Shown here: positions 41,710-49,749 of the stretch, piece after piece
How the letters are laid out: every line of letters starts with the position of its first letter
Position numbering within the stretch: the stretch's first letter is position 1
Assembly (NCBI RefSeq): GCF_014648195.1
Contig: NZ_BMQQ01000001.1
Location: forward strand, 257,720-321,719
Origin: Streptomyces purpureus
Lineage (GTDB): Bacteria > Actinomycetota > Actinomycetes > Streptomycetales > Streptomycetaceae
DNA: 64,000 nucleotides
Direction: 5' to 3'
Notes under the pieces: model-generated
What the model saw: the letters and a program-made list of their open reading frames with translations, nothing else
The model's database searches: none
Told to the model about the DNA's origin: nothing
Made by a program: the position numbers and the translations under genes

Positions 41710-42780
41710 TCAGTCCGCCGTCTCGTGCGGGCGGTAGCGCAGCAGCAGCATGGCGGCGTCGTCCCCGAGCGGCCCGCCGGCGTGCGCGACGATGTCGCCG
41801 TGCAGGGCGTCGAGGGCGAGCTCCGGGCTGTCGGCCGTCAGCAGATGGAGCCGTGCGGCAAGGGGGTAGAACTCTCCCCGGCCGTCGCGCGCTTCGGTGA
41901 CGCCGTCCGTGTACAGCAGCAGCTGGTCACCGGGGTGGAACACCGTCCTCAACATCTCGGGCCCCTCCGGACCGTGGAGGCCGAGCCCCAGGGGCAGTGC
42001 CCGCTTCTTCGGATCGAGGAACTGTGCCGAGCCGTCCGCGTGAACGAGCAGGGGCGAGGGATGACCGTAGTTGAGCAGAGCCACGGTCCGGTCCTCCCGA
42101 ATCTCGGCGATCACCGCGGTGACGAATCGCTCCCCACCCAGGGCTCGGTTCATGGCCCGTTCAAGCCGGGTGCTGACGCCCGCGAGATCGGGCTCGTCGT
42201 GGGCGGCTTCGCGGAAGGCCCCGAGCACGTCGGCCGCCGTCTCGACCGCGTCGAGCCCCTTGCCCTGGACGTCGCCGACGATGACGCGTACGCCACCGGG
42301 CGATGTGACGACCTCGTACAGGTCCCCGCCGATGCGCGCCTCGGCGACCGCGGCCGTGTACGAGACGGCGGCACTCAGCTCGCCGGCGGTCCGGGGCACG
42401 GGACGGAGCAGGACCCGCTGTGCCACCTCGGCGATCGAGCGGACACTGGCCAGCTCGGCCTCACGGCGATCACGCATGACGGCCGCGAGCAGGCCGGCGG
42501 CGGTGACCCCGGCCACGGAGACCAGCGCCGTCGTACCGCGGCGTCCGGGAAAGAGGCCGTCGTACCAGCCGAGCGCGAGGCACAGCACGAGGGCCAGCGC
42601 CCCGATCGCGGCGGTGCGGCGCGGTCCGCCGGTGAGCCCGGCGAAAGCGGGCCCCAGGGCGACCAGCGGCAGCAGACCGACGGTTGGCCCGGCGGTGACG
42701 TCGGCGAGCGTGGTGACCGCCATCACGAGGTAGGGCAGAACGGACAGAGCGCGTGTTCCGGCCGGCGGCGGGTTGGACAA
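41710..42780 (-). CDS. Membrane-anchored SpoIIE-type PP2C serine phosphatase
   Basis: A 356-aa phosphatase. About four hydrophobic helices at the N-terminus (LSVLPYLVMAVTTLADVTAG, VGLLPLVALGPAFAGL, AAIGALALVLCLALGWYDGL, LVSVAGVTAAGLLAAVM) are followed by the PP2C_2 domain from about 150: EARIGGDLYEVV, VIVGDVQGKGLDAVETAADV, LLNYGHPSPLL, LLLYTDGVTEARD and GPLGDDAAMLLLRY, with the metal-binding aspartates in place. It should dephosphorylate an anti-sigma-factor antagonist. I chose the TTG at 42780 because ACGGGGAG precedes it; no ATG or GTG fits. Confidence 0.87.
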   Translation of the reverse strand: MSNPPPAGTRALSVLPYLVMAVTTLADVTAGPTVGLLPLVALGPAFAGLTGGPRRTAAIGALALVLCLALGWYDGLFPGRRGTTALVSVAGVTAAGLLAAVMRDRREAELASVRSIAEVAQRVLLRPVPRTAGELSAAVSYTAAVAEARIGGDLYEVVTSPGGVRVIVGDVQGKGLDAVETAADVLGAFREAAHDEPDLAGVSTRLERAMNRALGGERFVTAVIAEIREDRTVALLNYGHPSPLLVHADGSAQFLDPKKRALPLGLGLHGPEGPEMLRTVFHPGDQLLLYTDGVTEARDGRGEFYPLAARLHLLTADSPELALDALHGDIVAHAGGPLGDDAAMLLLRYRPHETAD

Positions 42781-43170
42781 GGCACTCCCCGTGGGTCGTT
42801 CGGTGGCACCCCGGGCCCGCCCGGCGTCCCCGCTGCGAACCCGACGAAGGTGTCCGGCTACCTTTAGCCTATGCAACGATCCTGTGCGTGGGGGGCTCCT
42901 TGCCCCGGGGTTACGGAATCGATTCCGGCGACGACGGATCCGGGTGTCCACCGTGTCGCGGCAGTCACTTGCGACCGCCTCCCCGGCCTCGGGGTCTCCG
43001 ACGTGCTTCGCGTAGCCGAATCGGGTGGACGGAGTGCCGGCCGGCATCGTTCGCGAATGTGAGGAGGCGGCGGGCTCCGCCGCAAGAAACCGTGCAAATG
43101 ATCGATCAACTATGGCGGGCTGTCGATCAAGCAGCTAGCTTTGCGTGAGCCAATTTCCCAGGACACGGGG
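42781..43170. promoter_or_regulatory. 390-bp intergenic region between divergent units
   Basis: On the minus strand TAGGCT (about 42866-42871) with TTGCAT just upstream may belong to the phosphatase promoter. Toward the plus-strand operon the sequence becomes AT-richer (43090-43160) with two ATCGATCAA/GTCGATCAAG elements about 20 bp apart, possible regulator half-sites. No gene is apparent. Confidence 0.35.
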
Positions 43171-43638
43171 GTGTCGAGGATGTCGTTCGACGACGAGTGG
43201 GGCGAGACGAAGGCGTCGGCCATGCGTCTCAACCAGGCCGGCAGTACGGGGGGTTCGGCGCCGAAGCCCGGCTCCGCCAGCTATGTGGTGGAGGACGACG
43301 AGCTCGGTGACATCGGCCATGCCGCCTACGGTCTGTTCAACGGCCTGGAGCCCGGCGGCAAGCACGCGGCCGCGGCGAGCGAGACCGCCGGTACGAGCCT
43401 GAAGGGCGACGGCTTCGACTCCGGTGCCGCCCTCACCGAGGTGAACCAGACCTGGGAGAAGCAGGTGAAGACCCTCCTCCAGGCATGCGCGCACATCTCC
43501 AACCACCTGGATCACACCAAGAAGTCCCGCAAGGAGGACGACGACTGGATCCAGGCCCAGCTGCGCATCGTCGGACCGGTGGTACCCGGGAACGACGGCG
43601 CCCTGCCAGCCTCGCAGATAAACAAGTTCTTCCGTTAA
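43171..43638 (+). CDS. Hypothetical helical protein, first gene of the four-Cys-module operon
   Basis: A 155-aa protein without signal peptide. After a Gly/Ser-rich segment (about 15-45) it is helical: LGDIGHAAYGLFNGLEPGGK, then ALTEVNQTWEKQVKTLLQAC and AHISNHLDHTKKSRKEDDDW. Size and helical-hairpin character resemble ESX/WXG100-type partner proteins, but there is no clear WXG turn. I chose the GTG at 43171 because AGGA lies 7 nt upstream; the ATG at 43180 has no spacing to a site. It is 12 bp before the next gene. Role unknown; a partner of the 747-aa protein is the simplest guess. Confidence 0.65.
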   Translation: MSRMSFDDEWGETKASAMRLNQAGSTGGSAPKPGSASYVVEDDELGDIGHAAYGLFNGLEPGGKHAAAASETAGTSLKGDGFDSGAALTEVNQTWEKQVKTLLQACAHISNHLDHTKKSRKEDDDWIQAQLRIVGPVVPGNDGALPASQINKFFR

Positions 43639-43650
43639 GGAGCCGCCGCC

Positions 43651-45894
43651 ATGCCCACCTTCGAGCAGCTCCTCAACGCCAAGTTCGGCCCGCTCGACAC
43701 CGCGGTCACCCAGTGGACCGAGATGATCACCAAGCTGACCGCACTCCAGACCGACGCCAAGGCCATGAAGTCCAAGGCCGACAAGTCCACCTGGAAGGGC
43801 GAGAACGCCAGCATCACCAAGGAGTTCGTCACCAAGACGGCCAAGGAGTTCAGCGACGCCGTCACCGAGGCCGAGTCCGTACGCGACCTCCTCAAAGACG
43901 CCGGCACCCTGCTCAAGACCGCTCAGACCGACCTCAAGTCCGCCTACGAGAACCCGCCGCCGGGCATCACCATCCACCCCAACGGCGTGATCAGTCACCG
44001 CGTCCACCCCGACCGCCGGTCCAAGGACAGCACCGAGCCCGTCGCCACCGAGGCGCAGTTCGAGGCCCTGCGCGAGAAGCTGGAGGGCATCCTCAAGCGG
44101 GCCGCGGAAGCGGACGAGCTGTGCGCCTGGGGCCTGCGCGCCCTGATCAAGAACCACCCCAACGACTTCGGCTCCGCCGATCTCGGCGGCATCGCCGACG
44201 CCAAGAAGATGCGCGCGGAGGAGAAGCAGCAGGCCGAGAACGGCCGGGAGGCCGCCAAGCTCTACGCCCGCTGGGAGCACCTCGACGACAAGGAGCGCGA
44301 GCGGCTGCTGCAGCTGGCGGAGGGCGGCAAGGACTCGCCGGCCTTCGCCGAGCAGCTGATGACGAACCTCAGCTACCGGGGCCGCGACCAGCAGGAGGCC
44401 GTGCTGCTGCTCGCCGGCAGCCTGGAGTCCGGCGGCCGCGACGGCCAGCTCTCCGGCACCGACGCCCGCCTCTACAAGGCCCTGTCCGGCTCGCTCGCCA
44501 CCGCCACTGGACCTGATTCCTCGATCGGTTCCCCGGGCGGTGTCACGTCCGCCTGGACGGACAAGCTCATCACCACGGCCCGCGACGGCAACGGCCTGTC
44601 CAACCGGCACCCCGGCTACATCGGGGGCGGCGCGGCGAGCCTGAAGGACCTCACCGACCTGATGGCGGCCGACGCCGGAGACAAGGCGTACGACCCGAAC
44701 GACAAGAACGCCTCCCCGTACGACAAGGACAAGGACGACCCGCGTTACAGCGAGGCGTTCCTGACCGAGGTCGGCGACACCATCCGCGAGTGGGAGACGG
44801 GCAACGACGACGCCTACGACGGCTACATGAAGAACTGGCAGGGCACCCTGGAGGACCCGATGAAGGGGCTCATGAACGCCATGAGCCGCAACCCCTCCGC
44901 CGCCACCCACTACTTCGACCCGAACGCCACGGACAACCTCAAGTACTTCCTGGAGGACCGCAAGTGGCCGGGCGGCGACGTCGAGTTCGAGATGCCCGAG
45001 GAGACGCAGCGCACCTCGGCCCGCACCGAGTTCGGCGCCGCTCTGGAAGCCGCGGCCACGGGCCGCGAGCCCGGTAGTCCCCTGCACGGCGTCCCCGCGC
45101 ACCACGATCGCGCGGAGACCGCGATCTTCGAGCGGATCGCCGCGGAGTACACGGACAAGGACGACCAGAAGAACCAGAGCCCCGTGCCCGTGGCCATGCG
45201 CACGAGCATGGGCAACATGATCGGGGACTACGCCTCGGACGTGCACCAGATCCTCGGCAAGAACATGGACGGGCCCACCGACTTCAACAACCTCACGATC
45301 GAGCGGGGCGACCTCACCCGCCTCATGCGCGGCGTCGCCGAGGACCCCAAGGCGTTCGCGGTCATGCACCACTCCCAGACCGTGGTCATCGGCGACGGGC
45401 TGAGCCGCTTCCCGGAGGACTCGTACCGCAAGGAGGACCCGGAGCTGCGCGCCTGGGTCAAGCAGTCCGCGTCGGTTCTCGGCCACCTCGACGGTGTGCG
45501 CGGCGACGTCATATACGACCTCGGCCAGGCGGAGAAGGACGCCAACGGCTGGAACAAGATGATGAACTACCACACCATCGGCGCACCCCTGACGGCCATC
45601 CCGATCGTCGGCGACGCGATCCAGCGCTCGGTCGACGTCGGCACGGCCGCGTACATGAACGACCTCAACGCCAAGGTCGACGCGGACACGCGTAACGACA
45701 TGGTCAACCACTTCGAAAACGGCGAGAACCAGATGTACGCCATGATGCGGAAGATGGCGACGGAGAAGGGCCTCGACCCGAAGACGGAGCTGGACGTCAG
45801 CCCGGGCGAATACGAGGACGGCCTCCAGCCGACCGCCGAGCAGTGGTACCAGAACGGCATCCAGGACGCCCAGATGAAGATGGGCCAGCCGTGA
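43651..45894 (+). CDS. Large WXG-like N-terminal protein, possible type VII-exported protein
   Basis: A 747-aa protein. Residues about 1-100 form a helical hairpin with a WXG turn (KSTWKGENASITKEF, about 44-58) like LXG/WXG effectors. Residues 100-300 are helical and charged (EKLEGILKRAAEADELCAWG). The rest is Asp/Asn/Lys-rich with AYDPNDKNASPYDKDKDDPR, HYFDPNATDNLKYFLEDRKW and, near 645, a hydrophobic HTIGAPLTAIPIVGDAI stretch. No signal peptide and no toxin motif I recognise. AAGGAGCCG precedes the ATG. Its stop overlaps the next small frame (TGATG). Confidence 0.7.
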   Translation: MPTFEQLLNAKFGPLDTAVTQWTEMITKLTALQTDAKAMKSKADKSTWKGENASITKEFVTKTAKEFSDAVTEAESVRDLLKDAGTLLKTAQTDLKSAYENPPPGITIHPNGVISHRVHPDRRSKDSTEPVATEAQFEALREKLEGILKRAAEADELCAWGLRALIKNHPNDFGSADLGGIADAKKMRAEEKQQAENGREAAKLYARWEHLDDKERERLLQLAEGGKDSPAFAEQLMTNLSYRGRDQQEAVLLLAGSLESGGRDGQLSGTDARLYKALSGSLATATGPDSSIGSPGGVTSAWTDKLITTARDGNGLSNRHPGYIGGGAASLKDLTDLMAADAGDKAYDPNDKNASPYDKDKDDPRYSEAFLTEVGDTIREWETGNDDAYDGYMKNWQGTLEDPMKGLMNAMSRNPSAATHYFDPNATDNLKYFLEDRKWPGGDVEFEMPEETQRTSARTEFGAALEAAATGREPGSPLHGVPAHHDRAETAIFERIAAEYTDKDDQKNQSPVPVAMRTSMGNMIGDYASDVHQILGKNMDGPTDFNNLTIERGDLTRLMRGVAEDPKAFAVMHHSQTVVIGDGLSRFPEDSYRKEDPELRAWVKQSASVLGHLDGVRGDVIYDLGQAEKDANGWNKMMNYHTIGAPLTAIPIVGDAIQRSVDVGTAAYMNDLNAKVDADTRNDMVNHFENGENQMYAMMRKMATEKGLDPKTELDVSPGEYEDGLQPTAEQWYQNGIQDAQMKMGQP

Positions 45895-45965
45895 TGGACA
45901 AGAAGTGCAACGCGGCTGTGGTGCGGGAGGCGGCCACCAACCTCGCGCGCAAGGTGGGCTGCTGA
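45894..45965 (+). CDS. 23-codon mini-ORF, relic of a four-Cys-module protein
   Basis: It starts within the stop of the 747-aa gene (TGATG) and its stop overlaps the next start (TGATG), so translation could pass through it. It encodes MDKKCNAAV then VREAATNLARKVGC. The ending matches the helix-plus-cysteine that closes each module in the three downstream proteins (for example LEAVENLTKQYDC). It may be the remaining tail of a deleted paralogue, kept because it preserves coupling. Confidence 0.5.
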   Translation: MDKKCNAAVVREAATNLARKVGC

Positions 45966-46558
45966 TGAACAAGAAGTACCTCGTCCTGCCCGCCGTGCTC
46001 GTCGTCGCCGCGGCCGTCGTCACGGCGGTCAGCCTCTGGCCCACCGAGGCCAGGAAGCAGCGCGGGCAGAACCTCTGCCTGGGGATGCTGACGCAGAAGA
46101 CGGCGGGGCTCCTTCAGGACGGCAAGGGCGGGGCCGTCCGCGTCATCGAGGACGACAGCTCGGGGGCCACCGCCAAGTCGGCGGATCCCGTCTTCGACAC
46201 CACCTGCTTCGTCAATCGGGAGAATTCCGGTTCCGAGGGCAAGGGCGGTATGCGGCTCATGTACACCCTGGACGTGCGCTCCACCAGCACGTTGCACGAT
46301 GCCCCGGAGGGCTCCACTCTCGTCGGGGCGGGCCGCACGGGCTGGGTGGGCCAGCGGCAGAGCGAGGTCCAGCTGCCGGGCGGGTGCGCGAAGAAGATGA
46401 GGAGACCCGACGCGGAGTACATCACGGTCACCCTCAAGATCTCGCCCGTGGCCATCGTCGGACGGGACTGGAACTACGCGTCGCTGATGAAGGATTCGCG
46501 CACCACCATCCTCGAGGCCGTGGAGAACCTGACCAAGCAGTACGACTGCGCCGCCTGA
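45965..46558 (+). CDS. Membrane-anchored extracytoplasmic protein with one four-Cys module
   Basis: A 197-aa protein with a short cytosolic start (MNKK), one transmembrane helix (YLVLPAVLVVAAAVVTAVSL, 5-24) and an external domain. Four cysteines are placed as LCLGML, DTTCFV, GGCAKKM and a C-terminal QYDCAA, preceded by the helix ILEAVENLTK. This pattern recurs in the next two gene products. Not a lipoprotein: there is no lipobox. Translationally coupled to the mini-ORF. No known family that I recognise. Confidence 0.7.
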   Translation: MNKKYLVLPAVLVVAAAVVTAVSLWPTEARKQRGQNLCLGMLTQKTAGLLQDGKGGAVRVIEDDSSGATAKSADPVFDTTCFVNRENSGSEGKGGMRLMYTLDVRSTSTLHDAPEGSTLVGAGRTGWVGQRQSEVQLPGGCAKKMRRPDAEYITVTLKISPVAIVGRDWNYASLMKDSRTTILEAVENLTKQYDCAA

Positions 46559-46686
46559 CCGGCCGCCCGACCGAGGCCGGGTCGCCCGTCGCCGTGGACC
46601 TCCGCTGCGGCGGGCGATCGCCCGCGCCATCCTCCCCGCGCGATGACCATCTCGCGGGACGTCCCACTGATCGGTTTCGTAACCAC

Positions 46687-47982
46687 GTGAAGAACAACAC
46701 CACCGCCCCGGCCGGATCAGCGGCCCAAAGGCGCGGAATACGCGGCATACGGGGCCGCACATGGCTCCTGTACGCAATGGTCGTCGGGACGCTCGCCGCC
46801 GTCGTCGCCGGGGTCGCCGTGTGGTTCTCGGCAGGGCGGGCCCAGCAGCGCGCGGCGAATCTGGATCAACTGGAGGGGGCGTGTGCGGGGCTGCTGCCCC
46901 GTGAGCAACTGCGGGGCTTCGTGCCGGGGGACAGCGCCGGATTCCGTGAGGAGTACGGCACGATGCTCGACCCGCGCCAGGAGAGCCGGGCGCTGCTGGC
47001 CTGCACGCTCTCCTGGGGTGCGGGTAAGTGGGGGCCCGACGCGCTGGTTCGGGTGCGGGCGGAGGCGCTGATCGCGACGCAGGCCGAGGCGGCCGACGCG
47101 GGTGACCGGTCCATCGGCGACTTCCCGATGCCCCTCCCGCCCGGCGCGCGGGGCAGTACCGGGGCCGACGACCGCGTCAAAGGCAGCGAGGTGAGCGCGT
47201 CGCTGCAGGTGGAGTGTCCTCGCGGGCTGCGCGGGCGGAGCCGGCCGGCCGAGAGGTTCCAGGTCCTGGTGGAGCTGCCGTCGAAGGCGGACAGCGAGTA
47301 CGACGTCCCCGCCGCCGATCACCTGGCCGCGGCTCGCACGGCGGTCGGCGTCGCCAACTGGGTCCTCGGGCGCCAGAACTGCGGCCGCGAGCCGATCCGT
47401 ACCGACGCCTCGCCCCGCCCGGTCGAAGGTTCCACGCCGACGAAGCTCTGCGCGTGGTTGGACCCGGACGAGCTGGGATTCGCCGACGATGAGTGGGAGT
47501 TCTCCGGGGACGGCACGTACGACCGGCGCGTCGGGTCCTGCGCCGGCCGCATCGCCGGATACGGCGCCCCCGCGAGCATGCCCGTCGTGGGCGTGACGGC
47601 CGAGAGCTGGTCGGGCGAATTCGCCCGCGGCGCATACGAGCGCCACGCCTACGCCGGAACCGCCCCCGGACGGCGCGCACCGGCACCCGCCACCCCGACC
47701 GGCAGCATGGTGATCAAGGATTCGGGCTCCCCGCCCATGCTGGCCCTGTGGGCCGAGTCGGTGTGTGACGGCGGCCCGAGCTACCACCGGATCGCCGTCA
47801 CCCCGGCACTCTCCATCGGGGAGAAGAAGGAAGTCGTCGTGGAAGGCGACGACCGCAAGAGGTTCTCGACGGACGCGCGCGCCGCGCTCGACCGCTACCT
47901 GGCGGCGTCGGACAGCTGGCCGCAGCGTTCACACTGCCGCGACACCAAGATCCTGGGCGAGGTGGAGCAGTGGCTCCGATGA
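46687..47982 (+). CDS. Membrane-anchored protein with two four-Cys modules
   Basis: A 431-aa protein with a basic cytosolic tail (about 1-24), one transmembrane helix (WLLYAMVVGTLAAVVAGVAV, about 26-45) and eight external cysteines in two sets of four. Set one: GACAGLL, LLACTLSW, VECPRGL, RQNCGRE. Set two: KLCAWLD, VGSCAGR, SVCDGGP, RSHCRDT. Each set opens with Cys-x-x-Leu and closes with a helix and Cys. The GTG at 46687 is the first credible start, 128 bp after the previous stop. No ribosome-binding site is obvious. Confidence 0.68.
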   Translation: MKNNTTAPAGSAAQRRGIRGIRGRTWLLYAMVVGTLAAVVAGVAVWFSAGRAQQRAANLDQLEGACAGLLPREQLRGFVPGDSAGFREEYGTMLDPRQESRALLACTLSWGAGKWGPDALVRVRAEALIATQAEAADAGDRSIGDFPMPLPPGARGSTGADDRVKGSEVSASLQVECPRGLRGRSRPAERFQVLVELPSKADSEYDVPAADHLAAARTAVGVANWVLGRQNCGREPIRTDASPRPVEGSTPTKLCAWLDPDELGFADDEWEFSGDGTYDRRVGSCAGRIAGYGAPASMPVVGVTAESWSGEFARGAYERHAYAGTAPGRRAPAPATPTGSMVIKDSGSPPMLALWAESVCDGGPSYHRIAVTPALSIGEKKEVVVEGDDRKRFSTDARAALDRYLAASDSWPQRSHCRDTKILGEVEQWLR

Positions 47983-49124
47983 AGCGACACGTGGCGCGAG
48001 CCGGGGCGGGGCTGGGCGCGCTGGCGCTGCTCGCCGGCGGCATCTTCTGCTTCGGCGGCGGCTACGACCGCTGGTCCACCGGACGGCTGCTCACGAACGC
48101 GTGTGACGGTGTGCTTCCGGCCGCCGGAGTGCGTTCCGTCCTCGGCGAGCGCCACCTGAAGGCCGACGACGACAGCAAGGGAAGCCTCGACGACACCTCG
48201 ACCTCCCTGCGGGTGGTGTGCGGCGTCAGCCGGGACACCGAGAAGAACGCCGGCAAGCACGCCGACGACGGATCGGTGACGGTCACCGTCAACGGCGTAC
48301 CGACCCTCGACCGCGAGGACCGGCGGTACGAGAGCCTCTACCCCACGGTGCGGTCCGGCCTGCCGCCCGCCCCTCTGGGGCAGGGATGGAACGGCGTGTT
48401 CAGCGTGGGTGACTCCCACGGTGAGGGCAAAGCCACCACCGCCGTCCTGCTGGACTGCGCCCCGGGCCGCGGCGACCTGCTCGTCACCGTCTCGGTCAAC
48501 GTGGACGGATACGTCGACGACAGCCCCCTGGACAACCCCGAGCGCCGCACCGCGTTCGTGCGCATCGCCACCGACACGGCCACCAACGCCTCCCGCCGGT
48601 GGAACTGCGACGCCGACCTCGGCGAGGCGCTGACCACCGTGCCCCTGCCGGTGAACAAGGACGAGTACGTGGCCCCGGCGGACGCCAAGGGGACCTGCTC
48701 CGGCATCACCGCCCGGGGGAAGGCCGTGGCCCGGGCCTGGGAGAGCGAACGCGGCACGGCACCGTTCGAGGAATGCATCCTGGGCAACGCCGAGGGCCAC
48801 ACCACCTACCGGCTCGCCGCGCACTACGGCCCATACACGGAAGGCGCACGCCACGACCACGTCGAGCGCTCGGGGGACCCCGACCCGATCGCGGCCGGGC
48901 AGCGGTCGGGTGTCCTGGCCAACGGCAGCTACTGGACCACTGCCACCTGCCCCGGCGGCGGCGAACCGGCGCTCTTCACGCTCGTTCCGTACGACGACAA
49001 GGCCAAGCGACCGGAAGCCGACCGGGCGTACGCGCTTTCCGTGCTGAAGGCGTTCGCCGAGCGCTCCGCCGCGGCCCACCGCTGCGCCGCGCCCGCCGCG
49101 CCCACGACCACCACCGAACCGTGA
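47979..49124 (+). CDS. Membrane-anchored or secreted protein with two four-Cys modules
   Basis: A 381-aa protein that begins inside the previous stop (ATGA). The N-terminus is KRHVARAGAGLGALALLAGG plus IFCFGG, a signal anchor or uncleaved signal. Eight cysteines fall in two sets: NACDGVL, RVVCGVS, LLDCAPG, RWNCDAD and GTCSGIT, FEECILG, TATCPGG, AHRCAAP. A Pro/Thr-rich tail ends the protein. It shares its module plan with the two upstream genes. Last gene before a strong hairpin, so probably the end of the operon. Confidence 0.68.
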   Translation: MKRHVARAGAGLGALALLAGGIFCFGGGYDRWSTGRLLTNACDGVLPAAGVRSVLGERHLKADDDSKGSLDDTSTSLRVVCGVSRDTEKNAGKHADDGSVTVTVNGVPTLDREDRRYESLYPTVRSGLPPAPLGQGWNGVFSVGDSHGEGKATTAVLLDCAPGRGDLLVTVSVNVDGYVDDSPLDNPERRTAFVRIATDTATNASRRWNCDADLGEALTTVPLPVNKDEYVAPADAKGTCSGITARGKAVARAWESERGTAPFEECILGNAEGHTTYRLAAHYGPYTEGARHDHVERSGDPDPIAAGQRSGVLANGSYWTTATCPGGGEPALFTLVPYDDKAKRPEADRAYALSVLKAFAERSAAAHRCAAPAAPTTTTEP

Positions 49125-49132
49125 CCGGGGGA

Positions 49133-49189
49133 GAACCGGCTTCGTGGGCTCGGGCCATTCCGCCCAGCGCCCACGAAGCGGTCCGGTTC
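49133..49189 (+). terminator. Hairpin ending the four-Cys-module operon
   Basis: GCTTCGTGGGC (49139-49149) pairs perfectly with GCCCACGAAGC (49169-49179). Outer GAACCG/CGGTTC arms extend the stem. It lies 8 bp after the last stop codon. Confidence 0.8.
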
Positions 49190-49265
49190 CCACCGAAACC
49201 GCCCCCGGTACCCGCTCGGGCCCTCTGTGCGTGCCGCCCGTCCCGTGCGGTTCGACGATGGGTGG

Positions 49266-49745
49266 ATGGACGTCACGGAGGTGCTGCTGCCCGGCGTGGG
49301 TTTGCGCTACGAGTTCACGAACCACCGGGGTGAGCGGGTGGGGGTGGTGGCCCGGCGTACGGGCGACTTCGAGCTGGTCGTCTACGGGTCGGAGGATCCG
49401 GACGAGGGCCGGCCGCTGATCGAGCTCAACAACGAGGAGGCGGATGCGGTCGCCGAGATCCTGGGCGCCCCGAGGATCGCCGAACGGTTCGCCGACCTGA
49501 CCAAGGAGGTGCCCGGTCTGGCGTCGGGGCAGGTCGAGGTGCGGGCGGGGAGCGCCTTCGACGGCAGACCGCTGGGTGACACGCGGGCGCGGACACGGAC
49601 CGGGGCGTCGATCGTCGCGGTGGTCCGGGGCGATGAGGTGATCGCCTCACCCACCCCGCAGGAGCTTCTCCTGGGTGGGGACGTCCTGGTGGTGATCGGT
49701 ACCCACGAGGGCATCGGGGGCGTGGAACAGATCATCCGGGGCTGA
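49266..49745 (+). CDS. Antiporter regulatory subunit with TrkA_C domain (second KhtT-like)
   Basis: A 159-aa paralogue of the regulator at 33854. It has the N-terminal VTEVLLPGVGLRYEFTNHRG block and a C-terminal TrkA_C domain: VEVRAGSAFDGRPLGDTRAR, GASIVAVVRGDEVIASPTP and LLGGDVLVVIGTHEGIGGVE. A GTG at 49227 in frame would add 13 residues; the ATG at 49266 fits the family start. The antiporter gene begins 4 bp after its stop. Confidence 0.9.
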   Translation: MDVTEVLLPGVGLRYEFTNHRGERVGVVARRTGDFELVVYGSEDPDEGRPLIELNNEEADAVAEILGAPRIAERFADLTKEVPGLASGQVEVRAGSAFDGRPLGDTRARTRTGASIVAVVRGDEVIASPTPQELLLGGDVLVVIGTHEGIGGVEQIIRG

Positions 49746-49749
49746 GCGC

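Noticed and set aside
42781..43047. N-terminal extension of the PP2C phosphatase to 43047
   Set aside because: The extra 89 residues are Arg/Gly/Pro-rich with no homology; a TTG with a good ribosome-binding site at 42780 fits the family length.
43135..46044. A 969-codon open frame on the minus strand
   Set aside because: It is the antisense shadow of the 747-aa gene; its Leu/Val/Gly/Arg-rich product has no family features, while the plus-strand frame has normal codon bias and start context.
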